Below are positions 42,477-52,377 of a DNA stretch of 64,000 nucleotides, piece by piece. Origin of the DNA: an uncultured Aquimarina sp. (lineage in GTDB: Bacteria; Bacteroidota; Bacteroidia; Flavobacteriales; Flavobacteriaceae); the NCBI GenBank assembly GCA_947498595.1, contig CANMKX010000016.1, positions 1 through 64,000 of the forward strand, given 5' to 3'. The notes beneath the pieces were generated by a model. It searched no databases and was not told the DNA's origin. It saw only the letters and a list, made by a program, of their open reading frames with translations. Numbering within the stretch: the stretch's first letter is position 1; each line of letters begins with the position of its first letter. A program made the translations under genes and the position numbers.

Positions 42477-43316
42477 TTAGCTTTTCTTAAAATATGCTGC
42501 TATCCATCTGTTTCTTTTAATATGCTTTACGTATTCTAAGTCATTTTCTGAACAGCATCCTTTGATCTGCTCTAAATCATCTTCATAAAAACCGCTTAAA
42601 AACAAATCTCCATTTGGTAATAAACATTCTGCATATACGCTCATATCATTTAACAATATGTTTCTATTGATGTTTGCAATAATAACATCATAGTTTCTAT
42701 CTTTCAATAGCGTTGCATCTCCTTCTAATGCTGTTATTTTATGACATCCATTACGCTCTATATTCTCTAGACTATTTAAATAACACCAATTATCGATATC
42801 TATTGCATCAATAGGTTGTGCTCCTCTCATTTCTGCTAGAATTGCCAAAACTCCAGTACCGCACCCCATATCTAACACTTTTTTATTTTGAAGATCATGC
42901 CCCAATAAATGTTGAATCATCATATGTGTTGTTTCATGATGTCCCGTTCCAAATGACATTTTTGGTTCAATAACGATATCGTATTGATCATCGTTTTTTT
43001 CATGAAAAGGTGCTCTTACACTACAGATTCCATCTACTGATATTGGTGTAAAATTCTTTTCCCATTCTTCATTCCAATTTACTTGCTCTATTTCTTCAAA
43101 ACTATATGTTATATTAAATTCTTCAGAGTTTAACACATAGATATCTTCTAAGATGGCTTCATTCCACAAATCTTTTTGAATATAGGCTTGCACTCCATCT
43201 TCTTTTTCAACAAAACTTTCAAAACCTACATTTCCTAACTCTGCTATTAATATTTCTGTAGCTGGTTGCAACGGTTCTACTATAAAAGTATATCCTATAT
43301 ATATCATATTTGCCAT
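42477..43316 (-). CDS. prmA: Ribosomal protein L11 methyltransferase
   Basis: A 279-residue PrmA. Motifs include the SAM-binding VLDMGCGTGVLAILAEMRGA at about 147-166, the family signature SFGTGHHETT, and the IANINRNILL motif (variant of the catalytic NPP-like site). The N-terminal substrate-binding domain covers the first 90 residues. The ATG at 43316 (MANMIYIGYTF) was chosen, since a TACCTTTG -7 element ends at 43338 and would put the longer start upstream of the transcript. PrmA trimethylates L11. Confidence 0.92.
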   Translation of the reverse strand: MANMIYIGYTFIVEPLQPATEILIAELGNVGFESFVEKEDGVQAYIQKDLWNEAILEDIYVLNSEEFNITYSFEEIEQVNWNEEWEKNFTPISVDGICSVRAPFHEKNDDQYDIVIEPKMSFGTGHHETTHMMIQHLLGHDLQNKKVLDMGCGTGVLAILAEMRGAQPIDAIDIDNWCYLNSLENIERNGCHKITALEGDATLLKDRNYDVIIANINRNILLNDMSVYAECLLPNGDLFLSGFYEDDLEQIKGCCSENDLEYVKHIKRNRWIAAYFKKS

Positions 43317-43337
43317 ATCAGTTTTTATTTTAGAGCG

Positions 43338-43345
43338 CAAAGGTA
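43338..43345 (-). promoter_or_regulatory. Bacteroidota -7 promoter element of prmA
   Basis: TACCTTTG on the minus strand matches TAnnTTTG exactly, 21 bases before the chosen start. It rules out the ATG at 43340 for this transcript. Confidence 0.6.
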
Positions 43346-43382
43346 ATAGATAATCTAGTTTTGAAACTCTTTTTTAATAAAA

Positions 43383-43407
43383 AAGGGAAGCATAGATCGC
43401 TTCCCTT
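43383..43407 (-). terminator. Terminator of tpiA
   Basis: A 9-base-pair stem (AAGGGAAGC and its complement, 7-base loop) followed by a T-run on the minus strand, about 30 bases after the tpiA stop. Confidence 0.85.
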
Positions 43408-43435
43408 CTTCTATAATATTATAATTTAATCTATA

Positions 43436-44188
43436 TTAAAATGAATTTGCTATCGCTGAAAAGTTTCCAGCATCTAATGCCGCTCCTCCAATTAGTCCAC
43501 CATCTACATCTGGCTTTGCAAAAATCTCTGAGGCATTAGCTGGTTTAACACTTCCTCCGTATAAAATCGAAACTGAGGCTGCTGTATTTTCCCCAAATGT
43601 TTCTTTAATCGTTTTTCGGATAAAAGCATGCATTTCTTGTGCTTGTTCAGGACTTGCTGTTTCTCCTGTCCCAATTGCCCAAACTGGTTCGTATGCTAAT
43701 ACTATATGTTTCCAATTTTCATCATTTACATGAAAAATTCCGTTTTTCAATTGGCTTTCTACTACTTCGAAGTGCTTTCCTCCTTTACGATCTTCTAATT
43801 CTTCTCCAAAACAAAAAATTATTTCCATATTGTTTTTTAATGCTGTATCCACTTTTTCAGCCAATAACGCATCATTCTCACCAAAGTATGCTCTTCTTTC
43901 GCTATGTCCCAAAATTACAGTTTCAACTCCTGTATTTTTTAACATATCTGCAGAGATTTCTCCTGTAAATGCTCCGTTTGCATTTTGATGCATATTTTGA
44001 GCTGCAACATTAATTTTAGAATCTTTTAATGTCGTTACAGCTAAGCTTAAATTAGTAAACGGTGGTGTTACAATTACCTCAACTGCTTCGTCTTTGAATT
44101 CTTGTTTTTTTAGGTCTTCTAATAAAACGGTAGTTTCTGACAGGTTTTTATTCATTTTCCAATTACCTGCTACAATTTTTCTTCTCAT
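43436..44188 (-). CDS. tpiA: Triose-phosphate isomerase
   Basis: A 250-residue TIM. Seen are GNWKMNK at about 8-14 with the catalytic Lys, LGHSERR with the catalytic His, AYEPVWAIGTG with the catalytic Glu, and the phosphate-gripping YGGSVKP and GLIGGAALD. Length is normal. It interconverts dihydroxyacetone phosphate and glyceraldehyde 3-phosphate. It is 36 bases after an ABC permease gene and ends in its own terminator. Confidence 0.96.
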   Translation of the reverse strand: MRRKIVAGNWKMNKNLSETTVLLEDLKKQEFKDEAVEVIVTPPFTNLSLAVTTLKDSKINVAAQNMHQNANGAFTGEISADMLKNTGVETVILGHSERRAYFGENDALLAEKVDTALKNNMEIIFCFGEELEDRKGGKHFEVVESQLKNGIFHVNDENWKHIVLAYEPVWAIGTGETASPEQAQEMHAFIRKTIKETFGENTAASVSILYGGSVKPANASEIFAKPDVDGGLIGGAALDAGNFSAIANSF

Positions 44189-44224
44189 TAATTCTTAGTT
44201 ATTATGGTTTTTAGTATGGTTTTT

Positions 44225-45304
44225 TTATTCTATTATTTTTACTCTTGGATCTAACCAACCATAGATTATATCTACACATATATTAATGGTTATAAACATA
44301 ACTGCTATGACTAATACTGCTCCCATAATTATTGGGAAGTCTAATGTATTTAATGCATCTACAATTTCTTTTCCTAATCCATTCCATCCAAAAATATATT
44401 CTACAAAAACAGCTCCTGCTAACATGGAAGCAAACCATCCAGATATAGCTGTTACAACTGGATTCATTGCGTTTTTTAAAGCGTGGTTTTTAATGATTTG
44501 ATACATTGATAATCCTTTTGCTTTTGCGGTACGTATATAATCTTGTTGTAGTACTTCTAGTAGAGAATTTCGCATCAACTGTGTAACAACAGCCAAAGGT
44601 CTAATTCCTAGCACCATTGCTGGTAATAGTATATTTTTCCATTGAATGTGAATTCCTTCTCCAAAATCATCTAATGCATATAAACTACCTGTCATGTTCA
44701 ATCCAGTATACTCATGTAAAACGTAACCAAAGAGCCATGCAAATAATATTGCACTAAAAAAAGAGGGAACACTCATCCCTACAGTGCTTATTAATTGTAT
44801 TATCTTATCGATCCATGTATTTTTTGCTAATGCACTTACAATACCCAAAACTACTCCTAGAAAGATTGCTATTAAAATCGCTGATACTGCTAATACAATA
44901 GTATTGGGCAATGTTTCTTTTATTACTTGACTAACTTTTTTACCATTTTTTTGAAATGATTCTCTTAAATATGGTAGCTTGAATACTATTTGGGTTCCCG
45001 ATATTACGAACAGTTTTTTTGCGTCGTATTTTTCTGGATATAAGTATGTAAAATCATTTTTATCTGTACTGTGAAAAGAGATAGGTGATACATCATTTAA
45101 ATAATAACTGTACTGCGTTATTATTGGTTGATCAAAACCGTATTTCTTATTTAAGATTGCTAATTGCTCTTCACTTTCGTTTTGTCCTAACATCATTTGC
45201 GCAGGATCCCCTGGAAGTAATGTAAATAACAAAAATATAACCGTCACTACTCCTAGTAGAGTAAGCATAACATATCCTATCTTGGTAAGAAAGTAACGTA
45301 TCAT
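44225..45304 (-). CDS. ABC transporter permease, OppB/DppB type
   Basis: A 359-residue inner-membrane permease with six membrane helices. The N-terminus (LLGVVTVIFLLFTLLPGDPA) and the C-terminal binding-protein-dependent transport domain with AKGLSMYQIIKNHALKNAM (the EAA loop) are typical of oligopeptide transporters. A periplasmic insert of about 60 residues follows the first helix. No other subunit gene is adjacent, so its partners are elsewhere. It is between the BT_3928-type gene and tpiA on the same strand. Confidence 0.85.
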   Translation of the reverse strand: MIRYFLTKIGYVMLTLLGVVTVIFLLFTLLPGDPAQMMLGQNESEEQLAILNKKYGFDQPIITQYSYYLNDVSPISFHSTDKNDFTYLYPEKYDAKKLFVISGTQIVFKLPYLRESFQKNGKKVSQVIKETLPNTIVLAVSAILIAIFLGVVLGIVSALAKNTWIDKIIQLISTVGMSVPSFFSAILFAWLFGYVLHEYTGLNMTGSLYALDDFGEGIHIQWKNILLPAMVLGIRPLAVVTQLMRNSLLEVLQQDYIRTAKAKGLSMYQIIKNHALKNAMNPVVTAISGWFASMLAGAVFVEYIFGWNGLGKEIVDALNTLDFPIIMGAVLVIAVMFITINICVDIIYGWLDPRVKIIE

Positions 45305-45316
45305 AGATAAAACAGT

Positions 45317-46411
45317 TTACAATGCTAAATTTTCTGCATCATTCCAATGCAATTTTTGTTGTATTGTTCCTTTATGTAATTTGATAATTCCTGGGTTAGA
45401 TCTTAACATTGTTTTTAATGCTGTTTCGTCACATGTATAAAAATCTAATTCGATATTATGCTTTGCTTTTAATTTGTTTGCTAAATCATTACCTGATGCA
45501 GTTAATCCAATAACGTCATATCTTGCTGCTTTAGATTTCTTAATAACTTCTTGCAACTTATTCATTCCTTCTGCTTCTGTTTTAGACAAATTATACATTA
45601 TTATCGTGATTAATTTGTCTTTATCTAAAAATTCCGCAGTATAGTCCGCTCCATTCTTTTCAATAGAAAAATCATGTATTGGTGGAATATAACCTTCTTT
45701 AATTGTTTTAGTTTCAACTTCGATAAAATCACCCGATACTGTAGGATAGTCTCCTGAAGTTGTGATGATCTTCTCTTCTCCATTAACTTTAAATTTCCAA
45801 GCATATTCAAACTCTGCTTCTGGAGCATTTGCTGGAACAGACATTCCTTCATTAATATTAACTCCTACCTTATAAGCTCTAAAATCAATTGCTGGTAAAT
45901 GCATTAATACGTAGTATGCAAATCCTAGGCATCCTGTAAAACTTGCAAAAATGATCCATTTATGTGATGGTATAGGGAATATTGGTGTGATAAATTTCTT
46001 TCCTATAAAAAGGATTAAAATGAACACTAATAAGATTATATCTTTTGTAAATGATTGCCAAGGTGTTAATGGTAAAGCATCACCAAAACAACCACAATCG
46101 GTTACTTTATTAAAATAAGCTGAGTAAAATGTTAGGAATGTAAAAAAGCCTATCATTAGCAATAAAGACCATACTGTAAACTTGGGTAAATAACCTATCA
46201 ATAGCATTATTCCAACAATTACTTCAAAGACAACAATAAATACTGAAAGTAGTAAAGCAAATGGGATTAAAAATTCTAAATTTAATACTCCTTCACTAAA
46301 ATATTCTTGTAATTTATAGGAAAACCCTAATGGGTCATTTAATTTTATAAATCCAGATATTAAAAATAGTATTCCTACAAATACTCTCGAAAAATTTACC
46401 AATATTTTCAT
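45317..46411 (-). CDS. BT_3928-family protein (DoxX/MauE-like plus thioredoxin-like)
   Basis: A 364-residue protein. The first 150 residues hold four membrane helices in a DoxX/MauE-like arrangement (RVFVGILFLISGFIKLNDPL) with a DCGCFGD Cys pair at about 106-112; the rest is periplasmic and thioredoxin-like without an obvious CxxC. Members of this family are conserved in Bacteroidota and often precede tpiA. A role in redox or quinone-linked envelope chemistry is likely, but not established. Confidence 0.82.
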   Translation of the reverse strand: MKILVNFSRVFVGILFLISGFIKLNDPLGFSYKLQEYFSEGVLNLEFLIPFALLLSVFIVVFEVIVGIMLLIGYLPKFTVWSLLLMIGFFTFLTFYSAYFNKVTDCGCFGDALPLTPWQSFTKDIILLVFILILFIGKKFITPIFPIPSHKWIIFASFTGCLGFAYYVLMHLPAIDFRAYKVGVNINEGMSVPANAPEAEFEYAWKFKVNGEEKIITTSGDYPTVSGDFIEVETKTIKEGYIPPIHDFSIEKNGADYTAEFLDKDKLITIIMYNLSKTEAEGMNKLQEVIKKSKAARYDVIGLTASGNDLANKLKAKHNIELDFYTCDETALKTMLRSNPGIIKLHKGTIQQKLHWNDAENLAL

Positions 46412-46512
46412 TCTTGTTGTCGGTTTTTAATGTAATTGCCACAATTTACATCAAGAAACATTCTTTCTTCTTGATTTCAATTAGGTTTAACATTTTTTTA
46501 GAATCTACTTTT

Positions 46513-47058
46513 TTAAACTGCTGCTTCTCCCATATGGATAAGTGCAAAAATGGCGTAATTTATCATATCTTGATAATTAGCATCAATTCCTTCGCTTACT
46601 ATTGTTTTCCCTTTATTATCTTCAATTTGTTTTACTCTTAATAATTTTTGTAAAATCAAATCAGTTAATGAACTAATACGCATATCTCTCCAAGCCTCTC
46701 CATAATCATGATTTTTGTTCATCATTAGCTGTTTAGTCTCACTAATATGTTGATCGTATAAATCTATAGCTTCTTCTGCTTCTAGATCTGGTTGTACTAC
46801 TACTCCTTTTTCTAACTGTATCAGAGCCATTATACTATAGTTTATGATTCCTATAAACTCTGATCTTTCTCCTTCGTCTACTTTTCTAATTTCATTCTCT
46901 TGCAGACTACGAATACGTTGTGCTTTTATAAAAATCTGATCGGTAAGTGATGGTAATCGTAAGATTCTCCAAGCACTTCCATAATCTTTCATTTTTTTAC
47001 TGTAAAGTTCGCGACAAATAGCGACTACACTATCGTATTGTTGAGAGGTGTTTTGCAT
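46513..47058 (-). CDS. DUF1599 protein with internal duplication
   Basis: A 181-residue DUF1599 (nucleotide-modification-associated) protein. The motif KDYGSAWRILRLPSLTDQIF at about 17-36 is repeated as HDYGEAWRDMRISSLTDLIL near 115-134, so the protein consists of two tandem copies of the domain. All-helical, cytoplasmic; function unknown. It is next to folate and BT_3928-type genes, as in many Bacteroidota. Confidence 0.82.
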   Translation of the reverse strand: MQNTSQQYDSVVAICRELYSKKMKDYGSAWRILRLPSLTDQIFIKAQRIRSLQENEIRKVDEGERSEFIGIINYSIMALIQLEKGVVVQPDLEAEEAIDLYDQHISETKQLMMNKNHDYGEAWRDMRISSLTDLILQKLLRVKQIEDNKGKTIVSEGIDANYQDMINYAIFALIHMGEAAV

Positions 47059-47119
47059 TGATTTTTTTTATTTGGTGTAAATTTCGCTCATTTTTATTAA
47101 TTCTACTAATATATCTTTT

Positions 47120-47356
47120 ATGAATAAAACTACTGGATTTATTGTCCTTATATTAGGTATCGCTGTTGTTATTTTAAATATTTATTTGTTCCCTAATTTA
47201 TTAGAATATTTTTCTGATATCAACCGAGCATTTTCTAGACGATTTAATGGGGATTTATTTACTAGCAGTATCACCAAAATTTTCTTCTATATTGCGTACT
47301 GGATTGGTGCTGTATTTTTATTGCGCACTGGGTATCGTAAAATAAAAGATTATTAA
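47120..47356 (+). CDS. Small two-helix membrane protein
   Basis: A 78-residue protein with two hydrophobic segments (FIVLILGIAVVILNIYLF at about 5-22, and IFFYIAYWIGAVFLLRTGY near 54-72). No family recognised. It starts 61 bases from the divergent DUF1599 gene and ends 6 bases before folP, so it is likely made with folP. Confidence 0.65.
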   Translation: MNKTTGFIVLILGIAVVILNIYLFPNLLEYFSDINRAFSRRFNGDLFTSSITKIFFYIAYWIGAVFLLRTGYRKIKDY

Positions 47357-47362
47357 GTATCT

Positions 47363-48196
47363 ATGACTACTATTAACTGTAAAGGACATCTTATTGATTT
47401 ATCTATTCCTAAAGTAATGGGAATTATTAACCTTACTCCTGACTCTTTTTATGACGGAGGAAAGTATAAAAAAATAGATCAAGTACTTTCTCAGGTTGAT
47501 CAAATGCTATCAGATGGCGCTACTTTTATAGATATTGGGGCTTATTCTTCTAGACCAGGTGCTCTTGATGTTTCTATAGAGGAAGAGAAAAAACGACTCT
47601 TACCTATTATAAAAAAAATCTTACAAACATTTCCTAATAGTTTACTTTCTATTGATACTTTTAGAAGTGAAGTTGCTCAACAATGTGTTCTAGCTGGTGC
47701 TGCAATTATTAATGATATTTCTGCCGGTTCTTTAGATTCTCAAATGATGCAGACAGTTGCTAATCTTAGAGTTCCTTATATAATGATGCATATGAAAGGA
47801 ACTCCACAGACAATGAGTTCGTTAAATCAATACGATGATTTACTTAAAGATATACAACTTTATTTTGCTCAAAAAATATCCAATGCAAGAGCTTTAGGTA
47901 TTCATGATCTTATTATTGATCCAGGATTTGGTTTTGCTAAAGATGTATCTCAAAATTTTGAATTACTTCAAAAAATGAATTTACTCTCTTTTCAAGATGT
48001 ACCTCTATTAGCCGGTTTGTCTCGAAAATCTATGATTTACAAAACATTAAATACAACTCCCGACTTCGCTCTCAATGGTACTTCATCACTTAACACTGTG
48101 GCTTTACTAAAAGGTGCTTCAATATTAAGAGTACATGATGTCAAAGAAGTTGTAGAATGTGTTTCTTTACTAACAGCTCTTAATTCGTCTCATTAA
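47363..48196 (+). CDS. folP: Dihydropteroate synthase
   Basis: A 277-residue DHPS. It has MGIINLTPDSFYDGGKY at about 19-35, the IDIGAYSSRPG loop, LLSIDTFR, IINDISAG, and DPGFGFAKD near 193, with LAGLSRKSM toward the end. These are the pterin- and pABA-binding loops of a standard TIM-barrel DHPS, which joins pABA to hydroxymethyl dihydropterin in folate synthesis. No synthesis-blocking change stands out. Confidence 0.95.
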   Translation: MTTINCKGHLIDLSIPKVMGIINLTPDSFYDGGKYKKIDQVLSQVDQMLSDGATFIDIGAYSSRPGALDVSIEEEKKRLLPIIKKILQTFPNSLLSIDTFRSEVAQQCVLAGAAIINDISAGSLDSQMMQTVANLRVPYIMMHMKGTPQTMSSLNQYDDLLKDIQLYFAQKISNARALGIHDLIIDPGFGFAKDVSQNFELLQKMNLLSFQDVPLLAGLSRKSMIYKTLNTTPDFALNGTSSLNTVALLKGASILRVHDVKEVVECVSLLTALNSSH

Positions 48197-48257
48197 TTTT
48201 GTATGTAAGAGAGTTTGCTTTTATTTTTTTCTATTTTTACACTAAAGACAACTCTAT

Positions 48258-49034
48258 TTGGATTTAATAAACCTCAGAATATTAGATGTACTAGATATCA
48301 CTCTAGTTGCAGTATTACTATATTATGTATATAAGTTAGTAAAAGGTACTGCTGCTATCCATATTTTTATTGGTATCGTTATTATTTACCTCGTTTGGAA
48401 ATTAACGCAATTTCTAGCCATGGAAATGTTAAGTAGCGTACTAGGTGAGTTTATTGGAGTAGGAATGTTCGCTCTTATCGTCGTTTTTCAACAAGAGATA
48501 AGAAAATTTCTCTTAATGATTGGTTCTACTAATTTTGCTCGAAGGCGTGCTTTTTTACGGCAATTAAAATTTATGCGAGATATTCCTAAAGATACCATTC
48601 ATGATGTTAAATCTATCATTCAAGCTTGTAACACCATGGGAAATTCTTTTACTGGTGCTTTAATCATTATTAAAAGAAGTACACCTCTTGATTTTATAAA
48701 AACTACTGGAGATACAATGAACATTCAAGTTAATGCTCCTATTATAGAAAGTGTTTTTTATAAAAACAGCACACTTCATGATGGAGCAATGGTTATTGAG
48801 AATAATACAATTGTAGCTACGCGTGTCATTCTTCCTGTATCTAATGATCGAGCTATCCCTTTGCGTTTTGGATTACGACATAGAGCAGCTATGGGTATTA
48901 CCGAAAAAACTGATGCTCTAGCACTTGTTGTAAGCGAAGAAACAGGTCAGATATCTTACATCAAAAACGGGGAGTTTATTATTTTTAAATCAAACGAAGA
49001 ACTCATCGAAAAACTTACTGAAGATTTATCATAA
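48258..49034 (+). CDS. cdaA: Diadenylate cyclase CdaA
   Basis: A 258-residue membrane diadenylate cyclase. Three membrane helices lie in the first 85 residues (LDITLVAVLLYYVYKLVKGT); the DAC domain has the DGAMVIENN motif near 176 and FGLRHRAAMGITE near 213, the two hallmarks of c-di-AMP synthesis. The start is a TTG at 48258; no ATG gives the family N-terminus. Its stop overlaps the next gene by one base (TAATG). Confidence 0.93.
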   Translation: MDLINLRILDVLDITLVAVLLYYVYKLVKGTAAIHIFIGIVIIYLVWKLTQFLAMEMLSSVLGEFIGVGMFALIVVFQQEIRKFLLMIGSTNFARRRAFLRQLKFMRDIPKDTIHDVKSIIQACNTMGNSFTGALIIIKRSTPLDFIKTTGDTMNIQVNAPIIESVFYKNSTLHDGAMVIENNTIVATRVILPVSNDRAIPLRFGLRHRAAMGITEKTDALALVVSEETGQISYIKNGEFIIFKSNEELIEKLTEDLS

Positions 49035-49819
49035 TGAATAGTTTATCACCAATCAATATTTGCAAAAACTGTAATCAAACACTTAAAACATATGATTTGT
49101 TTTGTTTTAAATGTGGTGCTAAAAAAATTACGTATCGTATTACTTTAAAACATTTATTACAAGAAACTAGTCAACGTCTTTTTAGTGTTGACAATTCAAT
49201 TTTCAGGACTTTTAAAGATTTATGTGTTGCTCCAGAAAAAGTTATTGATGGTTATATTAATGGTTTAAGAAAACGTTATATAAATGCTTTTAGTTACTTT
49301 GCAATATCCTTAACAGCTACTGGACTATTTTCTTTTATTATTAAAAAATTTTCAATTAATCTATTGCCCGGTTTTTCTAAAGAATCAATAGATGCTGGCG
49401 AATTCGCATTTAATTTTATATCTGAATACCAATCTTTTATTTCTTTTCTTTCTATTCCTCTGATTGCACTAATATCTTTAGTTGTTTTTCATAATTATAA
49501 AAAATACAACTATATAGAACATATCATTATATATTTATACGCATACTCACATATCACAACTATAATTAGTTTTCTCATTATAGCTATGAGCCTACTTAAT
49601 CTGAACCCTAATATTATTATGATAACTTCTTATGGTCAATTTTTAATTTACACCTTATATATAGGATTTACCTTAAAAAGATTATTTGTTCTTAGCTTTA
49701 AAAAGATATTATTAAAAACATTACTATTTACTCTTATCTCTTCAATTTTATTATTAGTTTTTAGCTTATTAATATCCTTAATCGCTATTAAATACAATCT
49801 TGTGCAAATACCTAATTAA
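49034..49819 (+). CDS. DUF3667-like zinc-ribbon membrane protein
   Basis: A 261-residue protein with an N-terminal zinc ribbon, CKNCNQTLKTYDLFCFKCG (four Cys), followed by a soluble linker and four or more membrane helices. The layout is that of DUF3667 proteins, of unknown role and common in Bacteroidota. It overlaps cdaA by one base and so may be made with it, and its end overlaps the stop of the ABC exporter gene on the opposite strand by 4 bases. Confidence 0.75.
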   Translation: MNSLSPINICKNCNQTLKTYDLFCFKCGAKKITYRITLKHLLQETSQRLFSVDNSIFRTFKDLCVAPEKVIDGYINGLRKRYINAFSYFAISLTATGLFSFIIKKFSINLLPGFSKESIDAGEFAFNFISEYQSFISFLSIPLIALISLVVFHNYKKYNYIEHIIIYLYAYSHITTIISFLIIAMSLLNLNPNIIMITSYGQFLIYTLYIGFTLKRLFVLSFKKILLKTLLFTLISSILLLVFSLLISLIAIKYNLVQIPN

Positions 49820-51585
49820 TTCATATTTTCAACTCCTGCAAATTGCACTTCATATAAATTCTTGTAATATCCTTGTGGCATTGCTAACAATTCTTGATGA
49901 TTTCCTTGCTCAACAATTTCTCCTTTATCCATTACAATAATTGTATCTGCTTGCTTTATGGTAGCTAATCTATGTGCTATAACAATAGAAGTTCTTCCTT
50001 TTGTAATCTTATCTGTTGCTTCTTGAATTAATTGCTCACTATGCGAATCAATTGAAGAAGTAGCTTCGTCTAATATTAAAATACTAGGATTAGTAACATA
50101 TGCTCTCAAAAAAGAAATTAGTTGTCGTTGTCCTGACGATAACATTGCTCCTCTTTCTTTTACATTATACTGATAACCTCCTGGTAAGCTCATTATAAAA
50201 TCGTGTATTCCAATTTCTTTTGCAGCTTGATATACTTTCTCTTCAGATATCTCTGAATTTTTTAAAGTTATATTATTATAAATTGTATCTGCAAATAAAA
50301 AGACATCTTGTAATACTAACGCTATATGATTACGCAATGCATTTAATGTTATCTCTTTTATATTTACATCATCAATTGCTATAGTTCCGCTATTAATTTC
50401 GTAAAAACGATTTAGTAAATTAATAATTGTAGACTTACCTGCTCCTGTAGATCCTACAATTGCAACTGTTTGCCCTTTTTCTACCTTAAATGAAATACCT
50501 TTTACAACTTCTTCATCTTTTAAATATCCAAAACGAACATTTTCAAACGTGATGATTCCATTTATTGATTCTGGTGTTAATAATCCATTGTCTTCAATTT
50601 TTGATTCGGTATCTAATACTTCGAAAACACGATTTGCAGCAATCATCCCCATTTGCAGCGTATTAAATTTATCTGCTATTTGTCTTAAGGGTCTAAATAA
50701 CATTTGAGACAATTCTATAAATGCAATGACAGTACCCAGAGTTATCACATCTCCTTGTGCAGCTTTTAATCCTCCAAACCATACAACTAAACCTATTGTT
50801 ATCGAACTTGACATTTCTGCTATTGGAAAGAAAATAGAATTATACCAAACAGTTCTTACCCATCCTTTTTTATGTTTATCGTTAATCTCTTTAAATTTTT
50901 CATACTCGGTATCTTCTCTTGTAAATAGTTGTACTATTTTCATTCCAGTAATACGCTCTTGAACAAACGAATTAAGATTTGACACTTGTGTTCTTACTTC
51001 TTCAAAAGCTGTTTTCATTTTCTTCTGAAAAACTCTTGTAGCATATAATACCAAAGGTAAAACGACAAAAACTAATAAAGTAAGTTGCCAACTTTGATAC
51101 AGCATAAATCCTAGTATAACCAGCATTTTAAGTAGGTCACTTATGATCATAAACAATCCTTGGCTAAAAATACTTGCGATAGTTTCTATATCACTTACTG
51201 CACGAGTAACCAATCTCCCTACAGCAGACGTATCATAGTATTGCATTTTGAATGCTAGCATACGATCAAATAATTTTACTCGTATATCTCTGATTACATC
51301 TTGCCCTAATCGATTTGCAAAATAAATGAATAGAAATTGTACAATTACTTCTATCATTAATACGCCTAGCATTAATGATATATAAAACCCTAACTGTTCA
51401 TTATTTCTAACAACAATTGTTGTATCTATAGTTTGTTGTAATATGTATGGCCTTAATACGCCAAACACTGATAATAGTATAGCTCCAATTGCTACAAAAT
51501 AGAATATAACTTTATATTTATTTGTATATGCTAACAGTCTTTTAAACAACTTAAAATCAAACGCATTTCCGTTTTTATCTGCCAT
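49816..51585 (-). CDS. ABC exporter, fused permease and ATPase (MsbA-like)
   Basis: A 589-residue half-transporter. Six membrane helices are followed by an ATPase with Walker A GSTGAGKST near 380, signature LSSGQRQ near 483, Walker B ILILDEATSSID, and AHR switch. The usual LSGGQ is LSSGQ here. Typical MsbA/Rv-type exporter; the cargo (lipid, peptide or drug) cannot be told. It begins one base after the truA stop and is probably co-transcribed with truA. Confidence 0.93.
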   Translation of the reverse strand: MADKNGNAFDFKLFKRLLAYTNKYKVIFYFVAIGAILLSVFGVLRPYILQQTIDTTIVVRNNEQLGFYISLMLGVLMIEVIVQFLFIYFANRLGQDVIRDIRVKLFDRMLAFKMQYYDTSAVGRLVTRAVSDIETIASIFSQGLFMIISDLLKMLVILGFMLYQSWQLTLLVFVVLPLVLYATRVFQKKMKTAFEEVRTQVSNLNSFVQERITGMKIVQLFTREDTEYEKFKEINDKHKKGWVRTVWYNSIFFPIAEMSSSITIGLVVWFGGLKAAQGDVITLGTVIAFIELSQMLFRPLRQIADKFNTLQMGMIAANRVFEVLDTESKIEDNGLLTPESINGIITFENVRFGYLKDEEVVKGISFKVEKGQTVAIVGSTGAGKSTIINLLNRFYEINSGTIAIDDVNIKEITLNALRNHIALVLQDVFLFADTIYNNITLKNSEISEEKVYQAAKEIGIHDFIMSLPGGYQYNVKERGAMLSSGQRQLISFLRAYVTNPSILILDEATSSIDSHSEQLIQEATDKITKGRTSIVIAHRLATIKQADTIIVMDKGEIVEQGNHQELLAMPQGYYKNLYEVQFAGVENMN

Positions 51586-52335
51586 CTATTTATTTCGTAT
51601 TGATTGTGGGTACCCTACTTTTATTAAATATAATCCGTGAGCTGGAACTGAATATCCTGCTTTGCCTCGATCTTGACTTTCAATAATATCGTGTATATTA
51701 TCAATTGGTATTTTTTCTTCTCCAATTTCAATCAAAGTTCCTACTATTGCTCTTACCATATTTCGTAAAAAACGATTTGCTTCTATAGTAAAAACTAGTC
51801 GACCCCCTTCTTGTTTCCAATATGCTTTAGTTATAGTACAATTATACGTTTTTACATCTGTTTTTGATTTACTGAAGCATTTAAAATTCGTATAGTTTAA
51901 CAACAATTTAGCAGCTTCATTCATTGCATCTACATTTAACGATGATCGTTTCATGTAATACGCTGCTTTAAGTGCAAATGGATCCTTATGTAATGTTATG
52001 TGATATTCATATGCTCGACTTGTTGCATCAAATCTTGCATGAGCATCATTATCAACTTTATACACATCATGTATTGCTATTTGTGGTGGCAATATTGAAT
52101 TTAACTTATATTTTAGATGATAAGTTTCCAACTCTTTTTCAACATCAAAATGTGCCATTATCTGTTTTGCATGCACTCCTGTATCTGTTCTTCCTGCACC
52201 TACAATTTGCACCCTAATTCTCAATAAAGTAGACAATGCTTTTTCTATTACTTCTTGTACTGATATTGCATTAGGTTGCACTTGCCAACCGTGATATGGT
52301 GTTCCGTTATATGAAAGTTCTAAAAAATATCTCAA
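51586..52335 (-). CDS. truA: tRNA pseudouridine synthase A
   Basis: A 249-residue TruA. It has the catalytic Asp in GAGRTDTGVHAKQ at about 47-59, an N-terminal RYFLELSYNGTPYHGWQ, and a VRAIVGTLIEIG ending. It makes pseudouridine at positions 38-40 of tRNA anticodon stems. The start is a TTG at 52335; a TATCTTTG -7 element lies 35 bases upstream. The ABC exporter gene follows immediately. Confidence 0.94.
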   Translation of the reverse strand: MRYFLELSYNGTPYHGWQVQPNAISVQEVIEKALSTLLRIRVQIVGAGRTDTGVHAKQIMAHFDVEKELETYHLKYKLNSILPPQIAIHDVYKVDNDAHARFDATSRAYEYHITLHKDPFALKAAYYMKRSSLNVDAMNEAAKLLLNYTNFKCFSKSKTDVKTYNCTITKAYWKQEGGRLVFTIEANRFLRNMVRAIVGTLIEIGEEKIPIDNIHDIIESQDRGKAGYSVPAHGLYLIKVGYPQSIRNK

Positions 52336-52369
52336 TCTAATATGGTATTTTTGCTCAAAAATCGAATTA

Positions 52370-52377
52370 CAAAGATA
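52370..52377 (-). promoter_or_regulatory. Bacteroidota -7 promoter element of truA
   Basis: TATCTTTG on the minus strand matches TAnnTTTG exactly, 35 bases before the TTG start. No clear -33 TTG was found at the expected spacing. Confidence 0.5.
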
